Assembly (NCBI GenBank): GCA_965225915.1
Contig: OZ245326.1
Location: 2,356,001 to 2,420,000, forward strand
DNA: 64,000 bases
Direction: 5' to 3'
Source: JAAXHH01 sp965225915
GTDB lineage: Bacteria > JAAXHH01
The notes under the pieces are model-generated. The model was not told the origin of the DNA, did not search any database, and saw only the letters and a list, made by a program, of their open reading frames with translations. How positions within the stretch are numbered: the stretch's first letter is position 1; each line of letters opens with the position of its first letter. A program made the translations under genes and the position numbers. Of this stretch, positions 1-9,381 are shown piece after piece.

Positions 1-1039
1 AGAGCGCAGGCATTTCCACGCCCAGTTCATCGGCGCTTTCCGCGATGGTTTCCCAGGTCTTTTCGGGTATATAGATGTCCTCGGCGAGGCGTTTCCGCCG
101 GACGTCTTCTTCGATTTCGCCGGGGGCGTATACCTTCTCGAATCCCGGCAGCGGCCTGGCCGAGCCCACGTAGGCCACGTGGGCCTCGATCTCTTCCTTG
201 TAGGCGTCCAGGTCCATGAAGGCGCCGATGTCCAAAGCGGCAATCAGTATCCCGCCTCCACCTTTGCCGCCCGTACACCCGGCATTTGACAGCGGACCGA
301 TGATCATCTCGATCATCATGGCCAGTCCGTGTCCCTTGTGGCCGAACTGCAGGCCCCCCAGGGGCAGCACGGCCACCTGGTCCGGTTCGGCGTGGTACCG
401 GCTCCCGTCGTTCACGTAGCGGCCCTGCTGATCTATCAGCCAACCATCCGGCATGGGCTCGCCGCGTTCGATCTTCTGTTCCACTTTGCCCCCCGCGACC
501 ACGCTCAGCGTCATGTCGAGCATGAGTGGCGGACCCTTTCCGCGGGGCACCGAGAAGGCGATGGGTTCGGGTCTCAGCCGGCGGTCCGCGCTGCCGTAGG
601 GCGCCATGAACTCGCCGCCGCCGTTCAGTCCGACCATGCCGATCATGCCGTGTTCGGCGATCCTCGGGGGATAATCGCCCAGCCGACCGATATGGGAGAC
701 GTTCCACAGGGCGACCATGCCGATTGTGGAGTTCCGCGCCTTCTCCACCGCCAGGGAAAGGGCCTTCGTCACCGCCACGATGCCGTTGGCGCCGTTTCCG
801 TCAATCTGCGTAAAGCCGGGTCGATCCGCGATCACGGTATGATCTTCCCAGGGTCTGTAGTCCGACCGCAGGGACGGGACGTAACGAGGCATGAACCAAA
901 CGCCGTGGGAATCATGTCCCAGCAGGTTGCTATTCGTCAGGTGATCGGCAAGGATATTCGCGTCTTCTTCGGGGATGCCGGTCGACGAGAAAATGGCGCG
1001 GCTCAGACTATTGAGCTTTTCGTAGGATACAACCGGCAT
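1..1039 (-). CDS. Ldh-family (malate/L-lactate/ureidoglycolate type) NAD(P)-dependent oxidoreductase, partial
   Basis: Reading leftward from an ATG at 1037-1039, the protein begins MPVVSYEKLNSLSRAIFSS and stays open to the window edge, so the last residues are missing. Family signatures visible are NSNLLGHDSHGV near residue 35 (the catalytic-histidine region of the Ldh_2 superfamily), IDGNGANGIVAV, GMVALWNVSHIGRLG and GLQFGHKGHGLAMMIE. The family oxidises 2-hydroxy acids with NAD(P) in the cytoplasm. An AGGAG lies 6 bases before the ATG. It diverges from groS. The substrate cannot be told from sequence. Confidence 0.88.
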   Translation of the reverse strand, partial: MPVVSYEKLNSLSRAIFSSTGIPEEDANILADHLTNSNLLGHDSHGVWFMPRYVPSLRSDYRPWEDHTVIADRPGFTQIDGNGANGIVAVTKALSLAVEKARNSTIGMVALWNVSHIGRLGDYPPRIAEHGMIGMVGLNGGGEFMAPYGSADRRLRPEPIAFSVPRGKGPPLMLDMTLSVVAGGKVEQKIERGEPMPDGWLIDQQGRYVNDGSRYHAEPDQVAVLPLGGLQFGHKGHGLAMMIEMIIGPLSNAGCTGGKGGGGILIAALDIGAFMDLDAYKEEIEAHVAYVGSARPLPGFEKVYAPGEIEEDVRRKRLAEDIYIPEKTWETIAESADELGVEMPAL

Positions 1040-1149
1040 GAATCAACTCCTGTAATCTTTGTGATCTGAATTGTACCGATAATGGGGACCGAGGCGGTTC
1101 AAAAAAGTAAAATACCAGATCGCGGGGTAATGACAAACAGAATTGCAAT

Positions 1150-1211
1150 TGGCCTTGACAAGTCATATCGGCATGATTAAATTGGCACAATGAATCATTA
1201 TGACAAGGCCA
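1150..1211. repeat. nested inverted repeat upstream of groS
   Basis: Four successive stem segments close on one loop. TGGCCTTG (1150-1157) pairs with CAAGGCCA (1204-1211). TCATA (1163-1167) pairs with TATGA (1199-1203). ATGATT (1173-1178) pairs with AATCAT (1193-1198). ATTG (1181-1184) pairs with CAAT (1188-1191). The left arm has 5-, 5- and 2-base bulges and the right arm one base. That makes 23 pairs in 62 bases. It may be an RNA structure, a protein-binding site or the remnant of a small element; function is unknown. Confidence 0.65.
1155..1183 (+). promoter_or_regulatory. possible sigma-70 promoter toward groS
   Basis: A perfect TTGACA at 1155-1160 is followed after 17 bases by TAAATT (1178-1183), 4 of 6 matches to TATAAT. 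It sits inside the nested inverted repeat and would give a leader of about 265 bases before groS. The -10 is weak, so this is tentative. Confidence 0.35.
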
Positions 1212-1455
1212 TTATGGCACCATGGTGGATATTTAGTTGGCTGACTTCATCCCGGAGTTCCAGTGGCTACGGTAGCGCATATCTCTTTCATATGTAATAA
1301 CACAAATAATACCAGGATGTTATGTAGTTGCCTGAACAACCAGGCGTAGAAGCATCGCTATAGTGGCATGGAAATTGCACAACTATAAGCGGATTCAAAT
1401 AACCGTGCTGATTGCAGATCAGCGTACTTATCACTTGTGAAAGGAGCATGCAGCA

Positions 1456-1743
1456 ATGAATGTACAACCTTTAGGCGACCGAGTACTGGTCAAGCGCCTC
1501 GAGGAAGATGAGGTACAGCGGGGCGGTATCATCATTCCCGATACGGCCAAGGAAAAGCCGCAGCAGGGCGAAGTCGTAGCGGCCGGTCCGGGTCGTGTTG
1601 GCGACAGCGGCGAACGCGTGGCCCTCGAAGTCAAGGTCGGCGACAAGATCCTCTTTGGCAAATACTCCGGCACGGAAGTCAAGCTGGATGACGACGAGTA
1701 CCTCATGATGCGGGAAGAGGACATTCTGGGCATCGTGTCGTAG
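1456..1743 (+). CDS. groS: co-chaperonin GroES
   Basis: This 95-residue protein has the usual GroES length. It opens with MNVQPLGDRVLVKR, carries the mobile-loop region (EDEVQRGGIIIPDTAKEKPQ) and continues through VVAAGPGR, VGDKILFGKYSGTEV and a C-terminal EDILGIVS. It forms the heptameric lid that caps the GroEL ring in the cytoplasm. The ATG at 1456 follows GAAAGGAG with a short spacer. It lies 74 bases before groL and is surely co-transcribed with it. Confidence 0.98.
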   Translation: MNVQPLGDRVLVKRLEEDEVQRGGIIIPDTAKEKPQQGEVVAAGPGRVGDSGERVALEVKVGDKILFGKYSGTEVKLDDDEYLMMREEDILGIVS

Positions 1744-1817
1744 AAAACCACTGAGATTAACCGTAACTGCGACACGGTTGCGGTTGATTTGGAACGTATT
1801 CAAGGAGGTATGATTTC

Positions 1818-3473
<1,656 letters not shown>

Positions 3474-3502
3474 GCTCCCTGGCCGGGCAGTTCAAATGCG
3501 TG

Positions 3503-3539
3503 AAAACCGGCGTCGGCTTTCCCAGTCGACGCCGGTTTT
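3503..3539 (+). terminator. intrinsic terminator after groSL
   Basis: A perfect 13-base-pair stem joins AAAACCGGCGTCG (3503-3515) to CGACGCCGGTTTT (3527-3539) around an 11-base loop, ending in a T run. It lies 30 bases past the groL stop and separates groSL from the downstream run of genes. Confidence 0.85.
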
Positions 3540-3554
3540 GTTAGGAAGGAATAC

Positions 3555-3905
3555 ATGCCTACCTACCAGTACCGTTGCAACGAATGCAGCCACGAGTTTT
3601 CCGAGTTTCAGTCGATCACGGCGGATCCCCTTTCGACGTGCCCGGAATGCGGCGGCGCGGTGCAACGCCTCATCAGCGGCGGCGCGGGTTTCCTGTTCAA
3701 GGGCGATGGATTCTATGTCACCGACTACCGCAGCGAGAACTACAAGAAAGCCGAAAAAGCCGACAGGGAATCCTCTTCGTCCAAGACCGACGGGTCCAAG
3801 TCCGATGGCGCCGGGTCCTCCGACGCGTCCGGGTCCGGGAACAAGTCGAAATCCGACTCCTCTTCGAAGGTCGATCCGTCCTCCGGCACAGGCACGTCCA
3901 ACTGA
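3555..3905 (+). CDS. FmdB-family zinc ribbon protein
   Basis: This is a 116-residue protein. Residues 1-45 form the FmdB zinc ribbon MPTYQYRCNECSHEF...CPECGG with two CxxC pairs (CNEC and CPEC). Residues 70-116 are a low-complexity Ser/Lys/Asp/Gly tail. The family is a putative regulatory zinc-ribbon protein of unknown exact role. The ATG at 3555 follows AGGAAGG. It is separated from MoxR by 9 bases and may be co-transcribed with it. Confidence 0.9.
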   Translation: MPTYQYRCNECSHEFSEFQSITADPLSTCPECGGAVQRLISGGAGFLFKGDGFYVTDYRSENYKKAEKADRESSSSKTDGSKSDGAGSSDASGSGNKSKSDSSSKVDPSSGTGTSN

Positions 3906-3914
3906 AGGATCGAC

Positions 3915-4928
3915 ATGACCACGGAAAACGCGAAATCGCCGGATGACATTAAGGTCATCCACGACCGCATATACGGGCAGAGTGTCTTCGTCGACCGGCT
4001 GACTTCGGAAATCGGCAAAGTGATCGTCGGTCAACAGTACATGATCGAGCGTCTCCTGATCGGCCTGTTGACCAATGGGCACATACTCCTCGAAGGCGTG
4101 CCGGGGCTGGCCAAGACCCTGGCCGTTCGAACCCTGGCGTCGACGGTCGCGGCGCGGTTCCAGCGCATCCAGTTCACGCCGGACCTGCTTCCCGCCGATC
4201 TCACGGGGACCATGATCTACCATGCGGATAGCGGTGAGTTCATCGCCAAGAAGGGCCCGATATTCGCCCACCTCATCCTGGCGGATGAAATCAACCGGGC
4301 GCCCGCGAAAGTGCAAAGCGCCCTCCTGGAAGCCATGCAGGAGCACCAGGTCACCATCGGCAGCGAGACCTTCCCGCTGGAAGACCCGTTCCTCGTGCTC
4401 GCCACGCAGAATCCCATCGAGCAGGAGGGAACCTACCCCCTGCCGGAAGCACAGGTCGACCGGTTCATGCTCAAGTTGACGACGACCTATCCCCGCAAGG
4501 AAGAAGAGCTCGAAATCCTGAACCGCATGACGACCGGCCAACCGGTGGAGGTGGAACAGGTCGTGTCGCTGGAGGATATCGTCCAGGCGAGATCGACTAT
4601 CAACCAGGTCTACATGGACGAGAAGATCAAGCAGTACATCGTCGACCTGGTCTTCGCGACCCGGAACCCGGAGGACTACCGCGAACTCGGCGACATCCGC
4701 GACCTTATCGAATACGGCGCCTCGCCCCGCGCGACGATCTATCTCGCGACGGCCGCCCGCGCCCACGCTTTCCTGCGCCGCCGGGGCTACGTGACTCCCG
4801 AGGACGTCAAGTCCATCGGCATGGATGTACTGCGTCACCGAGTTATCATCACTTACGAGGCGGAGGCGGAGGATATGACCGCGGAGCAGATCCTTCAGCG
4901 CATCTTCGACTGTGTAGAGATTCCTTGA
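3915..4928 (+). CDS. MoxR-family AAA+ ATPase
   Basis: The 337-residue protein carries Walker A GVPGLAKT near residue 60, Walker B LILADEINRAPAKVQ near 120, sensor 1 LATQNPIEQEGTYPLPEAQ and a C-terminal lid domain. MoxR ATPases act as chaperones that mature partner protein complexes, typically together with VWA/DUF58 proteins. Its stop overlaps the start of the DUF58 gene by 4 bases, so the two are translationally coupled. It heads the run that leads to the Bat genes. Confidence 0.95.
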   Translation: MTTENAKSPDDIKVIHDRIYGQSVFVDRLTSEIGKVIVGQQYMIERLLIGLLTNGHILLEGVPGLAKTLAVRTLASTVAARFQRIQFTPDLLPADLTGTMIYHADSGEFIAKKGPIFAHLILADEINRAPAKVQSALLEAMQEHQVTIGSETFPLEDPFLVLATQNPIEQEGTYPLPEAQVDRFMLKLTTTYPRKEEELEILNRMTTGQPVEVEQVVSLEDIVQARSTINQVYMDEKIKQYIVDLVFATRNPEDYRELGDIRDLIEYGASPRATIYLATAARAHAFLRRRGYVTPEDVKSIGMDVLRHRVIITYEAEAEDMTAEQILQRIFDCVEIP

Positions 4929-5806
4929 TACCCAAGCAGGTTCTCCAGAAAATCCGGCAGATCGAGATCCGGACCAAGCATCTCGTGAACGACGTGTTCA
5001 GCGGTGAGTACCACAGCGTCTTCAAGGGACGGGGCATGGAATTCGCCGAGGTGCGTGAGTACGAGCCGGGCGACGAGATCCGGTCGATCGACTGGAACGT
5101 CACGGCCCGCCTGGGACGTCCCTTTGTCAAGCGCTACACCGAGGAACGGGAACTGACCGTCATTCTCATGACCGACGTGAGCGCATCGGGTGATTTCGGG
5201 ACGGCAAACCAGATGAAAGGCGAGATCACCGCGGAAATCTGCGCCCTGCTCGCCTACGCGGCGATCCAGAACAACGACCGCGTCGGACTCCTCATGTTCA
5301 CGGACCAGATCGAAAAGTTCATCCCGCCAAAAAAGGGTCGCACCCATATTCTCCGGGTGATACGAGAAGTGCTCTACACCCGACCCGAACATACCGGTAC
5401 CGACATCGCCCAGGCGCTGGACTACTTGAACAGGCTGCTGAAGCGCAGGTGTATCGTCTTCATCATATCGGATTTTCTGACCTCGGACTACATCAAGCAG
5501 CTGCGGGTGGCCAGTAAGCGGCACGACGTGGTAGCCGTTACGATTACGGATCCGAGAGAACTCGACCTGCCGGGCATCGGTCTGATCGAACTGGAAGACG
5601 CCGAGTCGGGAGAGGAAGTGCTGGTCGACACCAGCGACGAAGCATGGCGCAGACATTACGCGGAATACAACGCGGCCATAAGAAACGACCGAGACCAGCA
5701 GTTCAGGATCACCGGCGTGGATGCCATACATATCCGTACGGACCGGCCCTATATTGATCCGCTGCTGCAGTTCTTCAAACTGCGCGAACGCAAATTTGCA
5801 CGGTGA
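4925..5806 (+). CDS. DUF58 (VWA-like) protein, MoxR partner
   Basis: The 293-residue protein has the DUF58 core RGMEFAEVREYEPGDEIRSIDW (residues 36-57), followed by a VWA-like fold with a MIDAS-type DVSASG near residue 82. No transmembrane segment is seen, so it is cytoplasmic. The likely start is TTG at 4925, whose bases overlap the MoxR stop (TTGA). DUF58 proteins are usual partners of MoxR ATPases; their molecular role is not established. A 150-base gap follows. Confidence 0.9.
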   Translation: MIPKQVLQKIRQIEIRTKHLVNDVFSGEYHSVFKGRGMEFAEVREYEPGDEIRSIDWNVTARLGRPFVKRYTEERELTVILMTDVSASGDFGTANQMKGEITAEICALLAYAAIQNNDRVGLLMFTDQIEKFIPPKKGRTHILRVIREVLYTRPEHTGTDIAQALDYLNRLLKRRCIVFIISDFLTSDYIKQLRVASKRHDVVAVTITDPRELDLPGIGLIELEDAESGEEVLVDTSDEAWRRHYAEYNAAIRNDRDQQFRITGVDAIHIRTDRPYIDPLLQFFKLRERKFAR

Positions 5807-5956
5807 ATCGAAACCGGCGCTTCAGACGCCGTAAGGATTGGATCGGATGGGCAACAAAGGCTTGCGTTTCTTCGCATCCCGCGATAAATTAAGTTACTTT
5901 GAAAATCGCCGACCGTTTAGCGCGAAACCTGCAGGCAAAGGCACGGGGAGCCAGTT

Positions 5957-6904
5957 GTGATAGAAGTCAAGGATCTGACAAAAAAGTACGGTAACTTCAC
6001 CGCCGTCCGGGATGTGAGTTTCGAGGTGGAGAAGGGCGAGATTCTCGGATTCCTCGGGCCGAACGCGGCCGGCAAGACCACCACCATGCGCGTATTGACG
6101 TGTTTCATGCCCGCGTCCGCAGGCACCGCCCGCGTGGCGGGTTACGACACGTTCAGCCAGTCCCTGGAAGTGCGCCGCAGGGTGGGATACCTGCCGGAAA
6201 ACGTACCGCTCTACCTGGATATGCGTGTCCGCCACTACCTGGATTTTATCGCCAAGATAAAGGACATACCTTCCCGCGACCGCAAAAAGGCCTTAAACCG
6301 CGTGATCGAGTTGACTGCACTGGAAGAGGTGGAAAACCGGATCATCGGGCATTGCTCCAAGGGGTTTCGGCAGCGGGTTGGATTGGCGCAGGCGCTGATA
6401 CATGATCCCGAGGTCCTGATCCTGGACGAGCCGACCAACGGCCTGGATCCCAAGCAGATCAATGAGGTCCGGAAGGTCATCAAGGGCCTGGCCGGGGACC
6501 ACACCATCATTCTGAGCAGTCATATTCTTCCTGAAGTGAGCAAGACCTGCGAGCGGGTGCTGATCATCAACCAGGGCCGCATCGTGGCCGGGGACACGCC
6601 AGCCAACCTGGACGCGCGGCTGCGGGGTTCGCGGTCCATATCGGCGCAGATCCGCGGTCCGGTCAAGGACGTGATGGACATGCTGAAAAAGAAGGATGGC
6701 GTCGTCGACGTGAAAACGCGGTCTTCCCTTGGCGATGGCCTGTGGCAGTACGACATCGACGTTAAGCCCGGGCAGGACCTGCGTCCGGCAGTGGCTTCTT
6801 CGGTGGTCGAGAACAGCTGGGATCTCGTGGAACTTAGCACCCTTGGCATGAGCCTGGAAGAGATATTCCTGGAACTGACGACCCAGGAAGAGGAGGTCGC
6901 CTGA
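5957..6904 (+). CDS. ABC transporter ATP-binding protein, GldA-like
   Basis: The 315-residue protein carries Walker A GPNAAGKTTTM (residues 35-45), Q-loop region GYLPENVPLY, signature CSKGFRQRVGLAQAL, Walker B LILDEPTNGLDP and H-loop SSHILPEV. Its N-terminal 220 residues are the NBD and the remainder is the accessory C-terminal domain of GldA/CcmA-type exporters. The start is GTG at 5957. It lies 2 bases before its permease gene. Similar ABC modules include the Bacteroidota gliding GldAFG, but many non-gliding bacteria have them too, so gliding is not implied. Confidence 0.92.
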   Translation: MIEVKDLTKKYGNFTAVRDVSFEVEKGEILGFLGPNAAGKTTTMRVLTCFMPASAGTARVAGYDTFSQSLEVRRRVGYLPENVPLYLDMRVRHYLDFIAKIKDIPSRDRKKALNRVIELTALEEVENRIIGHCSKGFRQRVGLAQALIHDPEVLILDEPTNGLDPKQINEVRKVIKGLAGDHTIILSSHILPEVSKTCERVLIINQGRIVAGDTPANLDARLRGSRSISAQIRGPVKDVMDMLKKKDGVVDVKTRSSLGDGLWQYDIDVKPGQDLRPAVASSVVENSWDLVELSTLGMSLEEIFLELTTQEEEVA

Positions 6905-6906
6905 CG

Positions 6907-7680
6907 ATGCAGGGATTACTGGCCATATGGGGCCGTGAACTTAGGACCTATTTTATATCACCCATCTTCTACGCCCTGTCGACTGTTTTCATATTCATCG
7001 TAAGCTTCATTTTTTTTCAGCTCTTACTGGACTACACCCAGTATTTCATGCAGGCTGCCCAGTACCCGACGATGATGGAGCGGATCAACATCAACGAGAT
7101 GATCATGCGGCCGCTGTTCAATACCATGAGCTTCGTGGCGGTGCTGACGCTCATGCCCATGCTCACCATGCGGGTGTTCTCCGAAGAGAAGAAATCCGGG
7201 ACGATCGAACTGCTGTTGACATCTCCCGTCCGGGACTGGCACGTGATACTGGGCAAGTTCCTCGCGGCCTTTACCCTGTACTCGGCCATGATCGGATTGA
7301 CGATGATCTATCCGCTGGTGCTCCAGGTGTACGGCGACCCGGACTGGAGTCCCATCTGGGCTGGCTATCTCGGACTCCTGCTCCTGGGCGGCGGCATCAT
7401 CACCATCGGGCTGTTCGCATCGTCGCTCACGGAGAACCAGATCGTGGCCGCCGTGATCTGCTTCGGTGCCGCGCTCATACTCTGGATGCTGGACTTTGCG
7501 ACCGATTCCATGACCGGCACCTTTGGCGAGATTCTCGGGTACCTGTCCGTTCTGAAGCACTACAATACATTCGAGAAGGGCATCATAGACTCGACGGACT
7601 GCATCTTTTTCCTGAGTTTCATTTACTTGGGCCTGTTCATAACGGTACGGTCGGTGGAATCGACCCGCTGGCGCGGTTAA
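6907..7680 (+). CDS. ABC-2 type permease, GldF-like
   Basis: This 257-residue membrane protein has about six hydrophobic segments, starting with an N-terminal IWGRELRTYFISPIFY motif typical of GldF-type permeases. A conserved EEKKSGTIELLLTSPV loop lies near residue 98. It sits directly after the GldA-like ATPase and before the GldG-like protein, the usual order of this exporter. The exported substrate is unknown. Confidence 0.92.
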   Translation: MQGLLAIWGRELRTYFISPIFYALSTVFIFIVSFIFFQLLLDYTQYFMQAAQYPTMMERININEMIMRPLFNTMSFVAVLTLMPMLTMRVFSEEKKSGTIELLLTSPVRDWHVILGKFLAAFTLYSAMIGLTMIYPLVLQVYGDPDWSPIWAGYLGLLLLGGGIITIGLFASSLTENQIVAAVICFGAALILWMLDFATDSMTGTFGEILGYLSVLKHYNTFEKGIIDSTDCIFFLSFIYLGLFITVRSVESTRWRG

Positions 7681-7748
7681 GCGGTTAAACTGTTTTTCTA
7701 CGCCATGAGCGTGTAGCGTTATCATTCGGTAATGGAGAGAATCTGTAC

Positions 7749-9368
7749 ATGAAAAGTCTCGTTTCGTCCGCCGGATACCTGGGTTGCATTCTGATCCTGG
7801 TCAGCGGGTACCTTTACGCCTCGGATGCGACTACCCAGCGCACGGCGTTGATCGTCCTGCTGGTTGGACTTGCCCTGGTGGCCACCTGGCTGGTCCTCGA
7901 ATGGGAGACAGTGAGAAACCTGCTGGGCCGGCGTGCGACGCGTTACGGCGCAAACACCGCGGTGATGGTCCTGCTGCTCGTGGGCATCCTGGGATTCGTA
8001 AACCTGATCGGTTCGCGGTACTCCCACCGGGTCGATACGACGGCGAACAAGCGGTTCAGCCTCGCGGACCTGACTGTCAGCGTGCTGGAGGAACTGGACC
8101 AGGACGTACATATCATCGGATTCCTTAGATCCAGCGGTTCTGAGGCCAGGGTGCGATATGAACTCGACGACATGCTGAATCAGTTTACGTACCACTCCGA
8201 CCATATTACTTACGAATTCGTCGATCCGGACACAGAGCCGAACATCGCTCGCCAATACAACATCACGGCCTACGGCACGGTCGTATTCGAGAGCGAAGGC
8301 AAGACCGAACATATTAACCGTTATCTCGAAGGAAGCGTCACCAACGCGCTGGTCAAGGTCACTCGCGAAGGCCAGAAGACCATTTATTTCCTGGAAGGCC
8401 ACGGGGAACACAACGTCAACCTGACGGACCAGGCCGGCTACAACAAGATTCAGCAGATGCTCGAGAACCAGAGCTACGTCGTCAGGAGTTTTTCCCTGCT
8501 CAGCGAAGTGGAAGTCCCGTCGGACTGTAACGTCCTCGTGGTGGCCGGTCCCAGGACCAACCTGGTGGGCAACGAACAGGAAGCCATTCGCGGCTACCTG
8601 GACCGCGGTGGTCGCGCCTTCTTCCTTGTCAATCCCGATTTTCCCGGGGGAAGCGCCGATTTGTCGTCGCTGCTCGCCGACTGGAAAGTGAAGGTCGGCG
8701 ATAACGTGGTGATAGACCGCAGCGCCGTGGGCCGACTGCCGGGCATGAACGAGTACATGCCGGCCGTCATGCAGTATCCGGCCCATCCCATCACGCGCTC
8801 CCTTCAAAATACCGTGAGTTATTTTCCCCTGGTCCGGTCCATCGATCCGGCATCGGCGTCCGACGACACGGTGGAGATTCAGACCATCGCCATGACCAGT
8901 AATCGGAGCTGGGCGGAAACCACTCTGCCTGGTACACCGGAAGAAGCCATGGAGTATACGCCGGAGCTGGATTCGAACGGGGACGAACCCGGTCCCGTTT
9001 CCATCGCCGTCGCCATAATTGCCGTCCCGAGGGCCCTGCCGCGCAGGGACATGAACACGCTGACGCCGCAGGAACTGGCCATGCGTCCCGAGGAGCACGA
9101 AATAAAAACGCGTATAGTGGTTGTCGGCAATTCGTCCTTTGCTTCCAACGCCTATATCTTGCTACCGGGCAACGGGGACCTGGCCCTGAATATCTTCAAC
9201 TGGCTCGCCGAGGAGGAGGACCTGCTCGCGATCAGGCCCAAATCCAGCGACACCAGGCTGGTCCAGATTTCGCTGAGCCAGATGCAGGATATCTTTATCA
9301 TCACCGGCATCCTCTCGCCCATCGGTATATTGATCGCAGGCATTATGGTGTGGTGGAGAAGGAAATAG
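7749..9368 (+). CDS. GldG-like ABC-type auxiliary membrane protein
   Basis: The 539-residue protein has two or three hydrophobic segments in the first 85 residues. A large extracytoplasmic domain follows, containing VDTTANKRFSLADLTVSVL, then YFLEGHGEHNVNL and a region resembling the GldG/ABC_transp_aux fold. It ends in a single C-terminal transmembrane helix and a basic tail MVWWRRK. It is the third component of the GldA/F/G-type exporter. It starts at ATG 7749 after a GGAGAG element, and the DUF4340 gene follows after 13 bases. Confidence 0.88.
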   Translation: MKSLVSSAGYLGCILILVSGYLYASDATTQRTALIVLLVGLALVATWLVLEWETVRNLLGRRATRYGANTAVMVLLLVGILGFVNLIGSRYSHRVDTTANKRFSLADLTVSVLEELDQDVHIIGFLRSSGSEARVRYELDDMLNQFTYHSDHITYEFVDPDTEPNIARQYNITAYGTVVFESEGKTEHINRYLEGSVTNALVKVTREGQKTIYFLEGHGEHNVNLTDQAGYNKIQQMLENQSYVVRSFSLLSEVEVPSDCNVLVVAGPRTNLVGNEQEAIRGYLDRGGRAFFLVNPDFPGGSADLSSLLADWKVKVGDNVVIDRSAVGRLPGMNEYMPAVMQYPAHPITRSLQNTVSYFPLVRSIDPASASDDTVEIQTIAMTSNRSWAETTLPGTPEEAMEYTPELDSNGDEPGPVSIAVAIIAVPRALPRRDMNTLTPQELAMRPEEHEIKTRIVVVGNSSFASNAYILLPGNGDLALNIFNWLAEEEDLLAIRPKSSDTRLVQISLSQMQDIFIITGILSPIGILIAGIMVWWRRK

Positions 9369-9381
9369 GAGACGAAGCTCC

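Larger units (their letters stand above)
1040..1455. other. 416-base intergenic region between divergent Ldh and groS
   Basis: No gene is visible. The stretch is AT-richer than its surroundings and carries a large nested inverted repeat (1150-1211), a perfect 10-base palindrome CACCATGGTG (1218-1227), and a small hairpin GCTGAT/ATCAGC (1407-1423) just before the groS ribosome binding site. No CIRCE element (TTAGCACTC-N9-GAGTGCTAA) is present, so HrcA control of groSL is not supported. Confidence 0.7.

Noticed and set aside
1040..1455. CIRCE/HrcA operator upstream of groS
   Set aside because: No TTAGCACTC-N9-GAGTGCTAA or near match was found on either strand.
5815..5831. Terminator after the DUF58 gene
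   Set aside because: Only a 5-pair hairpin CGGCG/CGCCG and no T run.
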